Counted from the stretch's first letter, positions 17,788 to 27,652 are shown. The stretch is DNA of 64,000 bases from Halothiobacillus sp. (GCA_016278265.1 JADQCE010000002.1:806001-870000), one strand, 5' to 3'. Numbers and translations: made by a program. The notes: generated from the sequence alone by a model not told the origin.

Positions 17788-20700
17788 ATGTCGGAGATCA
17801 GACGCCTGATTCGATGGGGGATGGTCCTGACGATTCTGACGCTGGTCGCGATCGTGATCGGCGCTTTCCTGCTCTACCAGGAGGCCTTCCAGGCCGAGCG
17901 CCAAGCCCTCAAGGACACCCTTGCCACCCAGGCGGCGCTGATCGAGGCGGTCGCAGCCTTCGACCGGGTGACCAACCCGGACTGGGATGGCGACGCCCCG
18001 GGAACCTTCGTCCACGGGGCCGATGCGGCCACCCTGAGCCAGATCGAGTCGGCCTTCGCTGCCTCGCCCGGACTGGGCGAAACCGGCGAATTGGTCGTGG
18101 GCCGGGAGGAGGACGGCGCGATCGTCATCTTTCTCCACCAGCGCGCCGCGACGCACGTCCACCCGCGCACCGAAAGGGGTGCCCCCGAGGTCGGTGCCTT
18201 GCCGGACGAGTTCGAGCGACGGGAACACGCTCACGACATCAACGAAAGCACCACCGCCGCTGAACCCATGCGCCGGGCACTCGCCGGGCAGTCCGGCACG
18301 GTGATCGGCGAAGATTATCTCCACAAGACCGTGCTGGCTGCCTACCAGCCGCTGGAGAGTCTCGGCTGGGGATTGGTGGCCAAGAAGGACCTCGCCGAGA
18401 TTCGTGCCCCGTTCATTCGCAGTGCCACGATCGCCGCGCTGATCGGCGGGGTGATGGTCCTGGTTGGCGGGTTGCTGTTTCGACGGGCGACCGACCCCCT
18501 GATCAACCGGCTGCGCCGCAGCGAGGCTCGATATGCCCAGCTGCTCGAACAGGCGGCCGAGGGGGTGGTGGTGCTCGACGCCGACGATCGTGTCGTGATC
18601 GTCAACACCAGGGCGGCCGAAATCTTCGGTGTCTCCCCGCAGGCGGCGATCGGTCGGAGCGTCCATGATTTCATTCCCGCGGATTTGGATCGGCGCATCG
18701 AGCTGGCCAAGGGGGCCCGGGAGTCGGGGCAGGCCGAGCGATACGAGTACACCCTGCACCGGGACGACGAGGACTTGCGGCTGCGAATCTCCGCCTCACC
18801 GTTGATCGGCCCACGGGGCGAATACGAGGGCCGGATGGCCGTGGCGGCCGACATCACCCCGGAGTACCGGGAGCGCCAGGCGCATGAGCGTGAAAGGCGG
18901 TTGCTCGCCAGTATCCTCGAACATCTGCCCGTCGGCGTGGGGGTGATGGACGGCGAGGGACGTTGGAAGCGGACCAACCCGGAGCTCGAGCGTATCTGGG
19001 AGCTGGACAAGAGAGAGTTTCCGGCTCCGCGCGGGGGGATGCGTCAGCTGGACTCGGGAGAGGACGAGGCCCCTGCCGAGTCGCTGGTCGACCAGGTCCT
19101 CGATCGCAACGAGCCCCTGCTGGAACGGCGGCTCGACATCGTGGGATCAACGGGCGACAAACGGGCACTGCTCGAATCGCTGATCCCGTTGTCCTGGGAG
19201 AGTGACGAGACCGCCGACATACTCGTGGTCGACCAGGACATCACCCAGCGGGAGTCGATGCAACGCCTGCTGGAACGCAACGAGGCGCTGTTGTCGCTGG
19301 TGCTCGAGAACCTGCCGGCCGGCGTGGCCGTGGCCGATGAACACGGCCAGATCATCCTTGGCAACCCGGCGGATGCCGGTATCTGGGGCATCTCGCGGCT
19401 GGGCGAGAAGGCCCGCGACTACCGTCGCTGGGCGCGCTGGACCGATTCGGGCAAGCCGGTGGTCGAGGCGGGGGAATGGCCGATGAATCGTGCCCTGACG
19501 CCCCCCTACGAGACCGCCATCGATCAGGTCTTCGAGATCGAGGATGCCCAGGGCAAGGCGCACACCCTCAAGATCTCCGCGGCTCCGATCATCAATGCCG
19601 GCGAATGCTGGGGGGCAGTGGAGCTGAGCCAGGACATCACGGCCGAGCGGACCATGCAGAAAAGCATGCATCGCCTCTCCCAGGCCGTCGAGGCGGCAGG
19701 GGAGGTGGTGCTGGTGCTGGATGTGGCCGAACGGATCGAGTACGCCAACCCCGCCTTCGTCGATATCACCGGCTACGCCGTGGAAGAGGCACGCGGGGAA
19801 ACCATCGAAAGCCTGCTCGATGCCGGTCGGCAGCCGGAAACCTTTTACCGCGATCTCTGGGCAAGGTTGCGCCGGGGCGAGAAGGTCCGCAGCGTCGTCG
19901 TCAATCGTCGGCGTGACGGCGAGCTGTTCCATTGGGACATGACGCTGAGTCCCCTGATGGACGGCTTCGGCGAGCTGTTCAACGTGGTGGTCACCGCGCG
20001 CGACATCACCGAGAAGCACGATGCCGAAGCGGCACTCTACCGGGCCACGCGGGAGGATCTGCTGACGGGGATCGCTAATGACCTCGCCTTCCGTGAGGCG
20101 CTGGCCGATCGCCTCAAGCGGATCGACCGAGGCGGGCGAAGCATGGCGCTTGCCCTGGTGGATCTGCGGGGATTCTCCCATCTCAATCGGGCCCTGGGCT
20201 GGAAGCTGGGGGACGCCATCCTCAAGGAACAGGCGGAACGTCTTCGCCGCGTCGGGCGCGAAGGCGACCTGATCGCGCGCCTGGGGGCCGATACCTTCGC
20301 CATCCTGTTTGCGGACCTGGGCCGGGAAGAAGACCTGCCCTGGGTGATCGAAAAACTGGAACGGGCCCTGGAGCCCGCGTACTCCCCGGGAGAGGGCGCC
20401 TCGGTGGTCGTGCCCAGTTACATCGGTGTCGCCCGGGCCCCGATGGATGCGCACGACGCCGATCAACTCCTGACCTGTGCCCATGCGGCGCTGGATGCCG
20501 CCAAGGGCGACCCGTTGAGCAACCTGCGTTACTACGCCCCGGACTACGGCCACCGGGCCATGCGGCAGATCTCGCTTGAAGGGGCCCTGCGCAAGGCGTT
20601 GGCCCAGGATGGCCTCGAGCTGTATTTCCAGCCACAGATCGATCTGGCTACCGGGCGTCTGCGGAGCATGGAAACCCTGCTGCGCTGGAACGACCCGGAA

Positions 20701-21357
20701 CTCGGGTCGATATCGCCGGAGGAATTCATTCCCGTGGCCGAACGGGCCGGCCTCATTGGCGCGATTGACGACTGGGTACTCGAACACGCCGTGACCACCC
20801 AGGCCGAATGGCGCCGCACGCATCGGTTCGCCTGGCGACTGGCGCTGAATCTTTCCGGCGCGCGCATCGCCGATCCGGATCTGCCGAGGAAGGTCGCCAC
20901 GGTGCTGGAACGGGCCGGGAGCGCCCCGGACGACCTGGAGATCGAGGTGACGGAGACGGCGGCGATGCAGGGCTCCGAGGTCGAGCAGAGCAATCTCGCC
21001 GCGCTGCGTGACATGGGCGTGAGCGTGGCGATCGACGACTTCGGTACCGGCTATTCCTCCATGGCGCAACTCGCCCGGCTGCCCGTGGACGTGCTCAAGA
21101 TCGACCAGTCGTTCGTCAATGACCTGGGGCGTGACAAGACGGCCGCCAGTGTCGTGAGAACCATCCTCTCCCTGGCCCACTCGATGGAGCTCGCGGTGAT
21201 CGCCGAGGGCATCGAGACGCGCGAACAACTGGCCTTTCTTACCCGGGAGGGTTGTGAGTTCGGCCAGGGGTTCCTACTGGCCCGCCCCATGTCGGCAAGC
21301 GACATGCTGAACAGCCTGGGGCGCGAGAGTTGGCTGTCCGACGATTCGGCCCAGTGA
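17788..21357 (+). CDS. Membrane sensor with multiple PAS domains, degenerate GGDEF and EAL domain
   Basis: A 1189-aa protein. Two membrane helices (about residues 10-30 and 211-231) flank a periplasmic sensor segment with several histidines. About four PAS units lie between residues 245 and 745. The GGDEF domain (about 750-915) has GADTF in place of GGDEF and is probably catalytically dead. The EAL domain (about 925-1180) keeps key residues: METLLRW (ETL for EAL), LNLSG, EVTETA, IDDFGTGYSSMAQL, KIDQSFV and AEGIET. It is therefore probably a c-di-GMP phosphodiesterase, possibly allosterically controlled by its GGDEF-like domain. AGGAGG lies 8 bases before the ATG at 17788, which rules out the longer frame. 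Confidence 0.87.
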   Translation: MSEIRRLIRWGMVLTILTLVAIVIGAFLLYQEAFQAERQALKDTLATQAALIEAVAAFDRVTNPDWDGDAPGTFVHGADAATLSQIESAFAASPGLGETGELVVGREEDGAIVIFLHQRAATHVHPRTERGAPEVGALPDEFERREHAHDINESTTAAEPMRRALAGQSGTVIGEDYLHKTVLAAYQPLESLGWGLVAKKDLAEIRAPFIRSATIAALIGGVMVLVGGLLFRRATDPLINRLRRSEARYAQLLEQAAEGVVVLDADDRVVIVNTRAAEIFGVSPQAAIGRSVHDFIPADLDRRIELAKGARESGQAERYEYTLHRDDEDLRLRISASPLIGPRGEYEGRMAVAADITPEYRERQAHERERRLLASILEHLPVGVGVMDGEGRWKRTNPELERIWELDKREFPAPRGGMRQLDSGEDEAPAESLVDQVLDRNEPLLERRLDIVGSTGDKRALLESLIPLSWESDETADILVVDQDITQRESMQRLLERNEALLSLVLENLPAGVAVADEHGQIILGNPADAGIWGISRLGEKARDYRRWARWTDSGKPVVEAGEWPMNRALTPPYETAIDQVFEIEDAQGKAHTLKISAAPIINAGECWGAVELSQDITAERTMQKSMHRLSQAVEAAGEVVLVLDVAERIEYANPAFVDITGYAVEEARGETIESLLDAGRQPETFYRDLWARLRRGEKVRSVVVNRRRDGELFHWDMTLSPLMDGFGELFNVVVTARDITEKHDAEAALYRATREDLLTGIANDLAFREALADRLKRIDRGGRSMALALVDLRGFSHLNRALGWKLGDAILKEQAERLRRVGREGDLIARLGADTFAILFADLGREEDLPWVIEKLERALEPAYSPGEGASVVVPSYIGVARAPMDAHDADQLLTCAHAALDAAKGDPLSNLRYYAPDYGHRAMRQISLEGALRKALAQDGLELYFQPQIDLATGRLRSMETLLRWNDPELGSISPEEFIPVAERAGLIGAIDDWVLEHAVTTQAEWRRTHRFAWRLALNLSGARIADPDLPRKVATVLERAGSAPDDLEIEVTETAAMQGSEVEQSNLAALRDMGVSVAIDDFGTGYSSMAQLARLPVDVLKIDQSFVNDLGRDKTAASVVRTILSLAHSMELAVIAEGIETREQLAFLTREGCEFGQGFLLARPMSASDMLNSLGRESWLSDDSAQ

Positions 21358-21461
21358 ACGGCTGCAGAAGCGGCCCGTTGGGGCGGGGTGTTCCAGACGC
21401 CTTGGAATGAGAAAGCGGCCCATCGACCGCTGGTGTCCTGCCCGGTCGGTAAATCGCTGCG

Positions 21462-23189
21462 TTATCCGTCGGCTTTCTGCGTCGGTGGCGTTTGCGAATC
21501 GGGTGCCTCGGTATGCTCGCCAAGCCCGGTACGAGGTGGTTCCTCGGGGCCGAGCACCGTGTCCGGCGCGGAGGGGTGGACCTCCTCGGCGGCAGCGCGC
21601 TCGGCCTCGCGTTCGGATTCGCGCAGCAGCAGGTTCTCGACCCGCTGGCGAATCAGACGCTCCTTCTCCTCGCGTTGCCAGAATTCCTGGGTCAGGTCGC
21701 GGTGCAGGGCGAAGGCCATCAGTACCATCAGCAGCATGAAGGGGAAGGCGGCGACGATCGAGACCGTGCGCAGGCCCTCGAGCCCGCCGGAGAGCAGCAG
21801 GACCACCGCCATCGACAGCTGCAGCATGCCCCAGAGCACGCGCACAAAGCGCGTCGGGTTGAGCACACCCTTGGAGGTGAACATGCCCAACACGAAGGTG
21901 GCCGAATCCGCCGAGGTGATCACGAACACGCTCACCAGGGTGATGGCCAGCAGCCCCGCGTAGGTGCCCCAGGGCAGTTGTTCGAGCGTGGTGTAGAGCC
22001 CGGCGGGAACCTCGCGGGCCACGGCATCGGCGATGCCGGCGGCCTCGTAGAGCTCCATGTAGATCGCGCTGCCACCGAAGGCGGCGAACCACAGCATGCT
22101 CAGCCCCACCGGCACGACCATCACGCCCAGCACGAACTCGCGGATGGTCCGCCCGCGCGAGATCCGCGCAATGAACGAGCCGACGAACGGCGCCCACGAC
22201 AGCCCCCAGGCCCAGTAGAACATCGTCCACTGCTCGACCCAGTGCTCGCTGGAGTAGGGCGTGGTCACCAGGCTCATCTGCACGATATTGCCCAGGTACT
22301 CGCCCATCGTCTGGGTGAACTCCTGGAAGATGAACGCCGTCGGCCCGAACAGGATCACGTAGGCGAACAGGCCGACCGCCAGGAGCATGTTGAGATTCGA
22401 TAGATAGCGGATGCCGTACTTGAGCGGCGTCATCGCCGAGAGCGTGAACAGCACGCCTAGCCCGGCGATGATCATCATCTGCGTCGAGGTGCCGTATTCC
22501 ACGCCCTCGAAGCGCGCGATACCGCTGTTGATCTGCAGGGCACCCAGGCCCAGCGTGGTGGCGACCCCGAAGATGGTCGAGACCACCGCGAGCGTGTCGA
22601 TGGCCACGCCCCAGCCGCTGTCGACCCGCCTGCCCAGGATGGGACGGAAGGTCTCGCTGATCAGGCCGCGCGCGTTGTGGCGAAAGCGGATGTAGGCAAT
22701 CGCCAGCCCCACCAGCGCGAAGTTCGCCCACTGGTGCAAGCCCCAGTGGAAAAAGGCGTAGCGCATCCCCGTCTGTGCGGCCTCCACCGAGCGCGGCTCG
22801 GCGATCCCCAGCGGCGGCTCGTTGAAGTGCATCATCGGCTCGGCCACGCCCCAGAAGACCAGGCCCACGCCCATGCCGCCGGAGAAGATCATGGCAAGCC
22901 AGCTCTTGTAGCTGAACTCCGGTGGCTCATCGTCCGGTCCCAGCCGGATATTGCCGAACTTAGAGAACCCCAGGAACAGGATGAAGACCACGAAGCCGCT
23001 GGTCGCCAGCAGGTACATCCAGCCCATTCGGTTGGCGGTGTAATCCAGCACCTGGTTCGCGACCCGCTCGACGTCGTCCGGGAAGAGCGCGGCGACGGTC
23101 ACGAATGCGGCGATGATCATCACCGAGAGATAGAAGACCGTGCCGACGTCGCCGAGCAAGCGACCGTAGAGGAGCTGGAATTTGTTCAT
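21462..23189 (-). CDS. BCCT-family betaine/choline/carnitine transporter
   Basis: A 575-aa secondary transporter of 12 hydrophobic helices. Family signatures are GGMGVGLVFWGVAEPMMHF near residue 105, and WAWGLSWAPFVGSFIARISR near residue 325, which includes the substrate-binding tryptophans. The C-terminal ~65 residues form a charged cytoplasmic tail (REEKERLIRQRVENLL) that in osmoregulated members senses potassium or ionic strength. The expected job is sodium- or proton-coupled uptake of glycine betaine or a related compatible solute, in keeping with a halotolerant lifestyle. It stands alone and converges on the EAL gene. Confidence 0.93.
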   Translation of the reverse strand: MNKFQLLYGRLLGDVGTVFYLSVMIIAAFVTVAALFPDDVERVANQVLDYTANRMGWMYLLATSGFVVFILFLGFSKFGNIRLGPDDEPPEFSYKSWLAMIFSGGMGVGLVFWGVAEPMMHFNEPPLGIAEPRSVEAAQTGMRYAFFHWGLHQWANFALVGLAIAYIRFRHNARGLISETFRPILGRRVDSGWGVAIDTLAVVSTIFGVATTLGLGALQINSGIARFEGVEYGTSTQMMIIAGLGVLFTLSAMTPLKYGIRYLSNLNMLLAVGLFAYVILFGPTAFIFQEFTQTMGEYLGNIVQMSLVTTPYSSEHWVEQWTMFYWAWGLSWAPFVGSFIARISRGRTIREFVLGVMVVPVGLSMLWFAAFGGSAIYMELYEAAGIADAVAREVPAGLYTTLEQLPWGTYAGLLAITLVSVFVITSADSATFVLGMFTSKGVLNPTRFVRVLWGMLQLSMAVVLLLSGGLEGLRTVSIVAAFPFMLLMVLMAFALHRDLTQEFWQREEKERLIRQRVENLLLRESEREAERAAAEEVHPSAPDTVLGPEEPPRTGLGEHTEAPDSQTPPTQKADG

Positions 23190-23655
23190 GGAGTCTGTCC
23201 GTGACGGCTGATGGTTTCTTCGAAACTGCCCGTCACCTTAGCGGATTGGGGCGGTTGGGAAGAGCGGCTTCGCCAATCGACACACCGAAACGCCGCGGTG
23301 AAGTCCGATGGTCGCAGCCGTTGAAAACCAAGCGCAGGGGCGTCTTCAGGCCGAGAAACGCAGGCCGTTCTACACGCCCACCCGGCGCCATCGTGGGGGG
23401 CTGCCGCTGCAAGCGAATCACGCCCTCGGCGCGAGTACCGGACTTTGGCAGGTTGATAGCCCGCGGGCAGGGCACCTTGGCGTGCCCAAATTCGGATGGT
23501 GTGGTGGTGAGATGGCTCGTCGGCTGGCTGGAACCGCCACAAACCAACTTAAGCCCGCGGGCCTTGGGCCGCGCAGGAGCGGACGAACGAATGCGAGGGG
23601 GCTCCGGCAGATCGCTTCTGTCCGGTTGCCCCTGAATCGAACTACATCGGCATCG
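23190..23655. other. Intergenic region upstream of the BCCT gene, no gene seen
   Basis: These 466 bp hold only overlapping open frames of GC-rich DNA without family resemblance. Part of it (around 23395-23420, CTGCAAGCGAATC) resembles the outer part of the mosaic repeats at 23.97 and 27.5 kb, so it may be a decayed repeat copy. Confidence 0.4.
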
Positions 23656-23802
23656 TCATAATCGTCGGCCTTGAATGAGACGGATGATGATCACGATGAC
23701 CGCGATGACCAACAGGATGTGGATGAACCCGCCCATGGTGTAGGAGGTTAAAAACCCCAGCAGCCAGAGGACAACCAGAATGATGGCAATGGTTTCAAGC
23801 AT
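23656..23802 (-). CDS. Small lmo0937/DUF5670-type membrane protein
   Basis: A 48-aa protein, MLETIAIILVVLWLLGFLTS then YTMGGFIHILLVIAVIVIII and a short basic end (RLIQGRRL). It has two hydrophobic helices with the conserved LLGFLTSYTMGGFIHILLVIA core of the small lmo0937-type proteins found in many bacteria, often in general stress or envelope contexts. AAGGAG lies 7 bases before the ATG. Function is unknown. It stands alone, divergent from the repeat-rich region. Confidence 0.85.
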   Translation of the reverse strand: MLETIAIILVVLWLLGFLTSYTMGGFIHILLVIAVIVIIIRLIQGRRL

Positions 23803-23964
23803 GGTGCTTCTCCTTTAATTGAAACCTTGCAAAAAAGCAGATCAGCGACCTGCCGCCATCAAAAGTGTAGGCCGCTTGTCGAAATTTTCTCGGTTATCTG
23901 ATGGTTGGCTCGAGGCGGTATGGGCTGGGCGCTTTCCTGAGGCGCGCCGAACCGATTTGCGCCC

Positions 23965-24660
23965 AGCGCTCCGGTGGAAGCCTTTCTTGCAAGCGAAACG
24001 CGCGACTGGCGCCTGTTCTGGTTGTTACGTGGTGATGGGGGCGGGAAATGTTGTGGCGGAGGTGGGTCGGTTTCGGGCGCTTGTTTCGGTTTGCGCTTTT
24101 GACCGAACCGCGTTGCCAACACCCGAGGTGCGTTCTATTGCTTGTCCAATAGAAAGTACCGGAAGATCAGGACACCCCGGCGCCGTGGCGCTTTGGGGCT
24201 TCCCTCATCATCGCTGGGTGGCGGAGGGGTCGGGTCGTGTCCCGCGAACCTCTGGGCGGCGTCCATGCCGCCCATGCCCTCACACCCACCAGATCCTCCT
24301 AGGTTGGACTTCAGTCCAACATCGCCCGGTAGGGCGACTGGTAGACACCCGCGTATCGGCGCGGGCTGGTTGGGGTAAAGCCCAACGTACAGCGATGTAA
24401 CAACGCGTCATCAGTCACTAGGGTCCCCTTAGCCCTCGCCGAGCGGCGGGGTGCCGAACAAGGACATCGAGCCGATCGGCCCACGGTACCCCGGCCGGGA
24501 GGGAATCCGGCGGTGCCAAGGCGAGGGAGCCGCTCTCTTTGGGTGCTTTCCATTGGGCAAGCAAGAGAAAGCACCCTGCGCCTGGCTCGCTGGGGAGGTT
24601 GGTGACCACTCGCCTTGGGTGTGTGCAAAAACACAAATGCGTCTTAAATGAATCTTCCCC
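23965..24660. repeat. Mosaic intergenic repeat, copy 1
   Basis: A composite non-coding unit: a plus-oriented module (about 23965-24290) with the hairpin CTATTG-CTTGTC-CAATAG; a REP-type palindrome pair (24300-24386); a minus-oriented relative of the first module (about 24428-24600) with TTGGGCAAGCAAGAGAAAG; and a tail (about 24640-24660). The same order recurs at about 30180-30980, and the first module alone at about 27510-27870. Open frames here are by-products and have no domain. Confidence 0.7.
24300..24386. repeat. REP-type palindrome pair
   Basis: Two palindromes with a third hairpin between: TAGGTTGGACTTCAGTCCAAC at 24300-24320 (split here as TAGGTTGGAC + TTCAGTCCAAC), a CGCCC/GGGCG stem near 24323-24338, and GTTGGGGTAAAGCCCAAC at 24369-24386. 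The same arrangement recurs at 30579-30653, and a related one beside the RAYT gene at 58.8 kb. Confidence 0.75.
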
Positions 24661-24926
24661 CGTTTCTGATCGCAAGGGGGTGACGCGGTGACCGCTAAGT
24701 AACAAAAGTTAAGTATTTTCAAACGCCACTAACGGTTTTATCTGTTTTCCCTATATCCAGGGCTTGAGTGCGAGTTGGCCGACGGAATAAATGCCTCGGA
24801 CGCCATCGACCAATTAAGTAATTATCCCAAGTGGATCCAAGGTTGAAAACCAATCTGGTTTTTCAAAAAGCGGCGATCGGGATTGCTTGTTACGTAACGG
24901 TAGGGGTTGAGAATATGGGTTTACAA

Positions 24927-24955
24927 TTGCGCGGCGGTCAAGCAGAAAATATATT
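24927..24955 (+). promoter_or_regulatory. Possible sigma70 promoter of the metallopeptidase gene
   Basis: TTGCGC (24927-24932), a 17-base spacer and TATATT (24950-24955) in an AT-rich stretch unlike its surroundings, about 90 bp before the start codon. A second candidate -10, TATACT, lies near 24962. Confidence 0.4.
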
Positions 24956-25043
24956 ATATGCTATACTTGAACAGAAATTGCTATTTAATTGGTATTGCAG
25001 TCATTAATTGCATCCAATATCGAGTCAGGAGCTAGTACTACGC

Positions 25044-26009
25044 ATGAAGGCCTTTACCAATCCGGTTGGTCCCGGCACCTTGTGGTTTCACAATCTGACG
25101 ACTGCAGACGGCACGCCCGTGGCCTACGACCCCCAGGCACGGGCCTTTTTACCGATGCCTCCATTCTGTGCAAATCGCGACATTATTGGTTGCAACTGGA
25201 TTGCGCCCGAGCAGGGAGCCTTCTGCCGGTCCTGTGCGATGACTGCGCTGGCTCCGGATCCAGAACTTCCCAACGCGATCCCCAACTGGGCAGAAACGGA
25301 GGCCGCCAAACGTTGGGTGCTTGATAATCTGGGCCGTTGGCACTGGTTCAGACCGGAAGATCCCGGCACAAGGCCCACGTTCCACATGCTCGCGGACGGC
25401 CATCAGTTGGCTGCCATGGGGCATGGCGGTGGCATTGTCACGATCAGCGTCTCCGAGGCCGACCCCGTGGTGCGGGAAACCCGTAGAGAGGCCCTGAGCG
25501 AACCTTACCGCACCATGATCGGGCACATGCGCCATGAGATTGCGCATATGCTCTGGTGGCGGCTCAGCTTGCGTGAGGATTTTTTGCTTGCCTTTCGTGA
25601 AATGTTCGGAGATGAGCGAGCCGACTACACGGCGGCTCTCAGGCAGCATTACGAGCAGGGTCCCTCCCAGGACTGGGAGCTGTTTCACCTGACGTCATAC
25701 GCCTCGTCGCACCCCCACGAAGACTGGGCCGAAACAGCGGCCCATCTACTGCACTTGGTGGATATCACCGATAGCTTCGTGGCAGCGGGCATGACCTCGC
25801 CGGAAATGCCTAGGTACAACTGGGACCCCTACTCGGAGCCAGATACCCATGCGCTGCTTCATGTCGCTGCCACACTCGCAACGCGCATCAACCACGTGAA
25901 CCGCTCGATGGGACTGCCGGACCTCTATCCCTTCGTCCTTTCGGAGGCGACCCGTCGCAAGCTTGTCTTCGTACACGGGTGGTTGCGCCGAGGGGCCCAA
26001 GGGCTTTGA
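25044..26009 (+). CDS. Putative zinc-binding metallopeptidase (Peptidase_Mx type)
   Basis: A 321-aa soluble protein. An N-terminal zinc-ribbon-like part has cysteines in PPFCAN, IIGCNW and FCRSCAM (about residues 40-70). The centre carries HMRHEIAHMLWW (about 170), an HExxH zinc-protease motif, followed by an EMFGDERADY segment with a possible third ligand and by HEDWAETAAHLLH. This matches the putative zinc-binding metallopeptidase family, often found near ATP-grasp or transglutaminase-like genes. The ATG at 25044 (MKAFTNPVGPGTLWFHN) is preferred to a TTG at 25008; AGGAG lies 12 bases upstream. An ATP-grasp gene follows after 63 bp, so the two probably act together. Substrate unknown. Confidence 0.78.
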   Translation: MKAFTNPVGPGTLWFHNLTTADGTPVAYDPQARAFLPMPPFCANRDIIGCNWIAPEQGAFCRSCAMTALAPDPELPNAIPNWAETEAAKRWVLDNLGRWHWFRPEDPGTRPTFHMLADGHQLAAMGHGGGIVTISVSEADPVVRETRREALSEPYRTMIGHMRHEIAHMLWWRLSLREDFLLAFREMFGDERADYTAALRQHYEQGPSQDWELFHLTSYASSHPHEDWAETAAHLLHLVDITDSFVAAGMTSPEMPRYNWDPYSEPDTHALLHVAATLATRINHVNRSMGLPDLYPFVLSEATRRKLVFVHGWLRRGAQGL

Positions 26010-26072
26010 TTTGAATGTTTTTACCAAACCCCGTGAGGGTTTTTCTGCACGAATACTAAAGGAGAGTACTTA

Positions 26073-27380
26073 ATGTCAGTTACTCAAAAATCCAAAATGT
26101 CTCAAGAAGTATTGGCTTGGCGCGATCCGGAAATGGACTCGGTCAAGGGGACCGAAACCCCCAAGGATCCGAACAAGGGTTACATCGCCTTGTTGGGATG
26201 GAGTGTCAACGCGATCAAGGCGGCGCAAAAGTTCGATCGCCGTTATGTCGTTGTTGCCCCGGAATGGGCCGAGGATTTCTGTACCGCAAACAATATCCCC
26301 TATATCCCGTGGGATTTTATTCGGTTAAATGACCGCTCGATGGAAATTGCCGAAAAGCTGAAAGCGGAAGGCGTCGATGTCGCCATTCCTCTATTCGAGG
26401 AAACCGTCGAGTGGTCCGGTGCCATTAACTCGGTTCTGCTCAACAACCCTCGCATGTTCGGGCAGTCGATCCTGTTCCGCGACAAGGCGCTGATGAAGCG
26501 CCGTGCCCAGCTGGGCGGTATCCGTGTCGGTATCTTCGAGGAAGCGCACGAGAAAGAGGATGTCGTGCGCTTCATGAAGCGCGTTAACCAGACGCTGCTC
26601 AAGCTTGATGGTGACCCGGACGACCCGATTCACGTCAAGGCATTCGACAAGGCCGGTTGCCTGGGCCATCGGATGATCCGTTCGCTGGACGAAATTGACA
26701 ATATCCCGGCCGAAGAATATCCCCTGCTGATGGAGAGCCACCTGGACGGCTGGGAGTTTGCGGTCGAGGCCTGGATCCACGATGGCAAGATTCAGTTTCT
26801 CAACATCTCCGAGTACGTGACGTTGGGTTACTCGGTATTCGTGCCGGCTACCAAGGAACTCGAGAGCTGGCGCGCCGCGATCACCAAACAGATCGAGAAG
26901 CTGATCAAGACCTTCGATATCCAGTTTGGCTTGATTCATCCCGAGTACTTCGTCACGGCGGACGGTGAAATGTACTTCGGCGAGGTCGCTTATCGCCCAC
27001 CCGGTTTCAAGGCGTTCGAGTTGATCGAGATGGCCTACGGGTTCAACGCCTACCAGGCATCCATGCTGGTGTTTGATCCCAAGAGCACCAAAGAGGAAGT
27101 GGAAGCTTTCTTCCCCCGCGAAGTGGAGGATGCGAAAGGTTACGCGGGTTGTTTCGGTGTCTATCCGCGTCGCCGGGTGGTCAGCAAGCTGGAAATGCCC
27201 AAGGAATGCGTCGAGCACCCGTATTTCGTGTCGCACGAACTGGTCGCGCCAGCAGAAGAGACGGTCCCGGACCGGTCGGCCTTTGGCACGCACTGGGGCC
27301 TGGTCTTCTTCTTCGGTGACGATCCCATCGTGATGCGGGATCTGCTGAAGGCCCAGGAAGACCTGGACTTCTACGTCTAG
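26073..27380 (+). CDS. ATP-grasp superfamily ligase of unknown substrate
   Basis: A 435-aa protein with an ATP-grasp fold. The N-terminal part (residues 35-110) is a Rossmann-like pre-ATP-grasp domain starting GYIALLGWSVNAIKAAQKFD. The central and C-terminal ATP-binding region includes FRDKALMKRRAQLGGI, LLKLDGDPDDPIHVKAFDKA, MESHLDGWEFAVEAW and the metal-site segment MYFGEVAYRPPGF. Such enzymes couple a carboxylate to an amine or thiol through an acyl phosphate. AAAGGAG lies 8 bases before the ATG. It is the second gene after a metallopeptidase and ends at a strong terminator, so it forms a closed two-gene unit. Base composition is lower in GC than the core genes. Confidence 0.75.
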   Translation: MSVTQKSKMSQEVLAWRDPEMDSVKGTETPKDPNKGYIALLGWSVNAIKAAQKFDRRYVVVAPEWAEDFCTANNIPYIPWDFIRLNDRSMEIAEKLKAEGVDVAIPLFEETVEWSGAINSVLLNNPRMFGQSILFRDKALMKRRAQLGGIRVGIFEEAHEKEDVVRFMKRVNQTLLKLDGDPDDPIHVKAFDKAGCLGHRMIRSLDEIDNIPAEEYPLLMESHLDGWEFAVEAWIHDGKIQFLNISEYVTLGYSVFVPATKELESWRAAITKQIEKLIKTFDIQFGLIHPEYFVTADGEMYFGEVAYRPPGFKAFELIEMAYGFNAYQASMLVFDPKSTKEEVEAFFPREVEDAKGYAGCFGVYPRRRVVSKLEMPKECVEHPYFVSHELVAPAEETVPDRSAFGTHWGLVFFFGDDPIVMRDLLKAQEDLDFYV

Positions 27381-27420
27381 AGGCAAGCTCAGAGCGGGTG
27401 TTACCCGCCAATGAGTGATG

Positions 27421-27446
27421 AAAACGGGCCGATAAGGCCCGTTTTT
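27421..27446 (+). terminator. Strong Rho-independent terminator
   Basis: Stem AAAACGGGCC / GGCCCGTTTT with loop GATAA, then a run of T residues, 40 bp after the ATP-grasp stop. Confidence 0.92.
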
Positions 27447-27652
27447 TTTGCTTGGGTAACCGGTTCGGGTTGCCCGCGTCGTCGTTACCTAGCTGTGCGC
27501 TGGCGATCACCGTGGGAGCTTGCCGTGCAAGCGAATCGCTCCAGAGGCGCGTGTGCTGGTTGTTCCGTGGTGATGGGGTGGGGCGGGGAATCTTGGAGTT
27601 GAGGTGGAACGGTTTCGGGCGTTTGTTGGGTTTGGCGGATCTGGCCGGACCG

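Noticed and set aside
19147-21228. 693-codon open frame opposite the GGDEF-EAL gene
   Set aside because: Antisense of a clear PAS/GGDEF/EAL protein; no start signal or domain.
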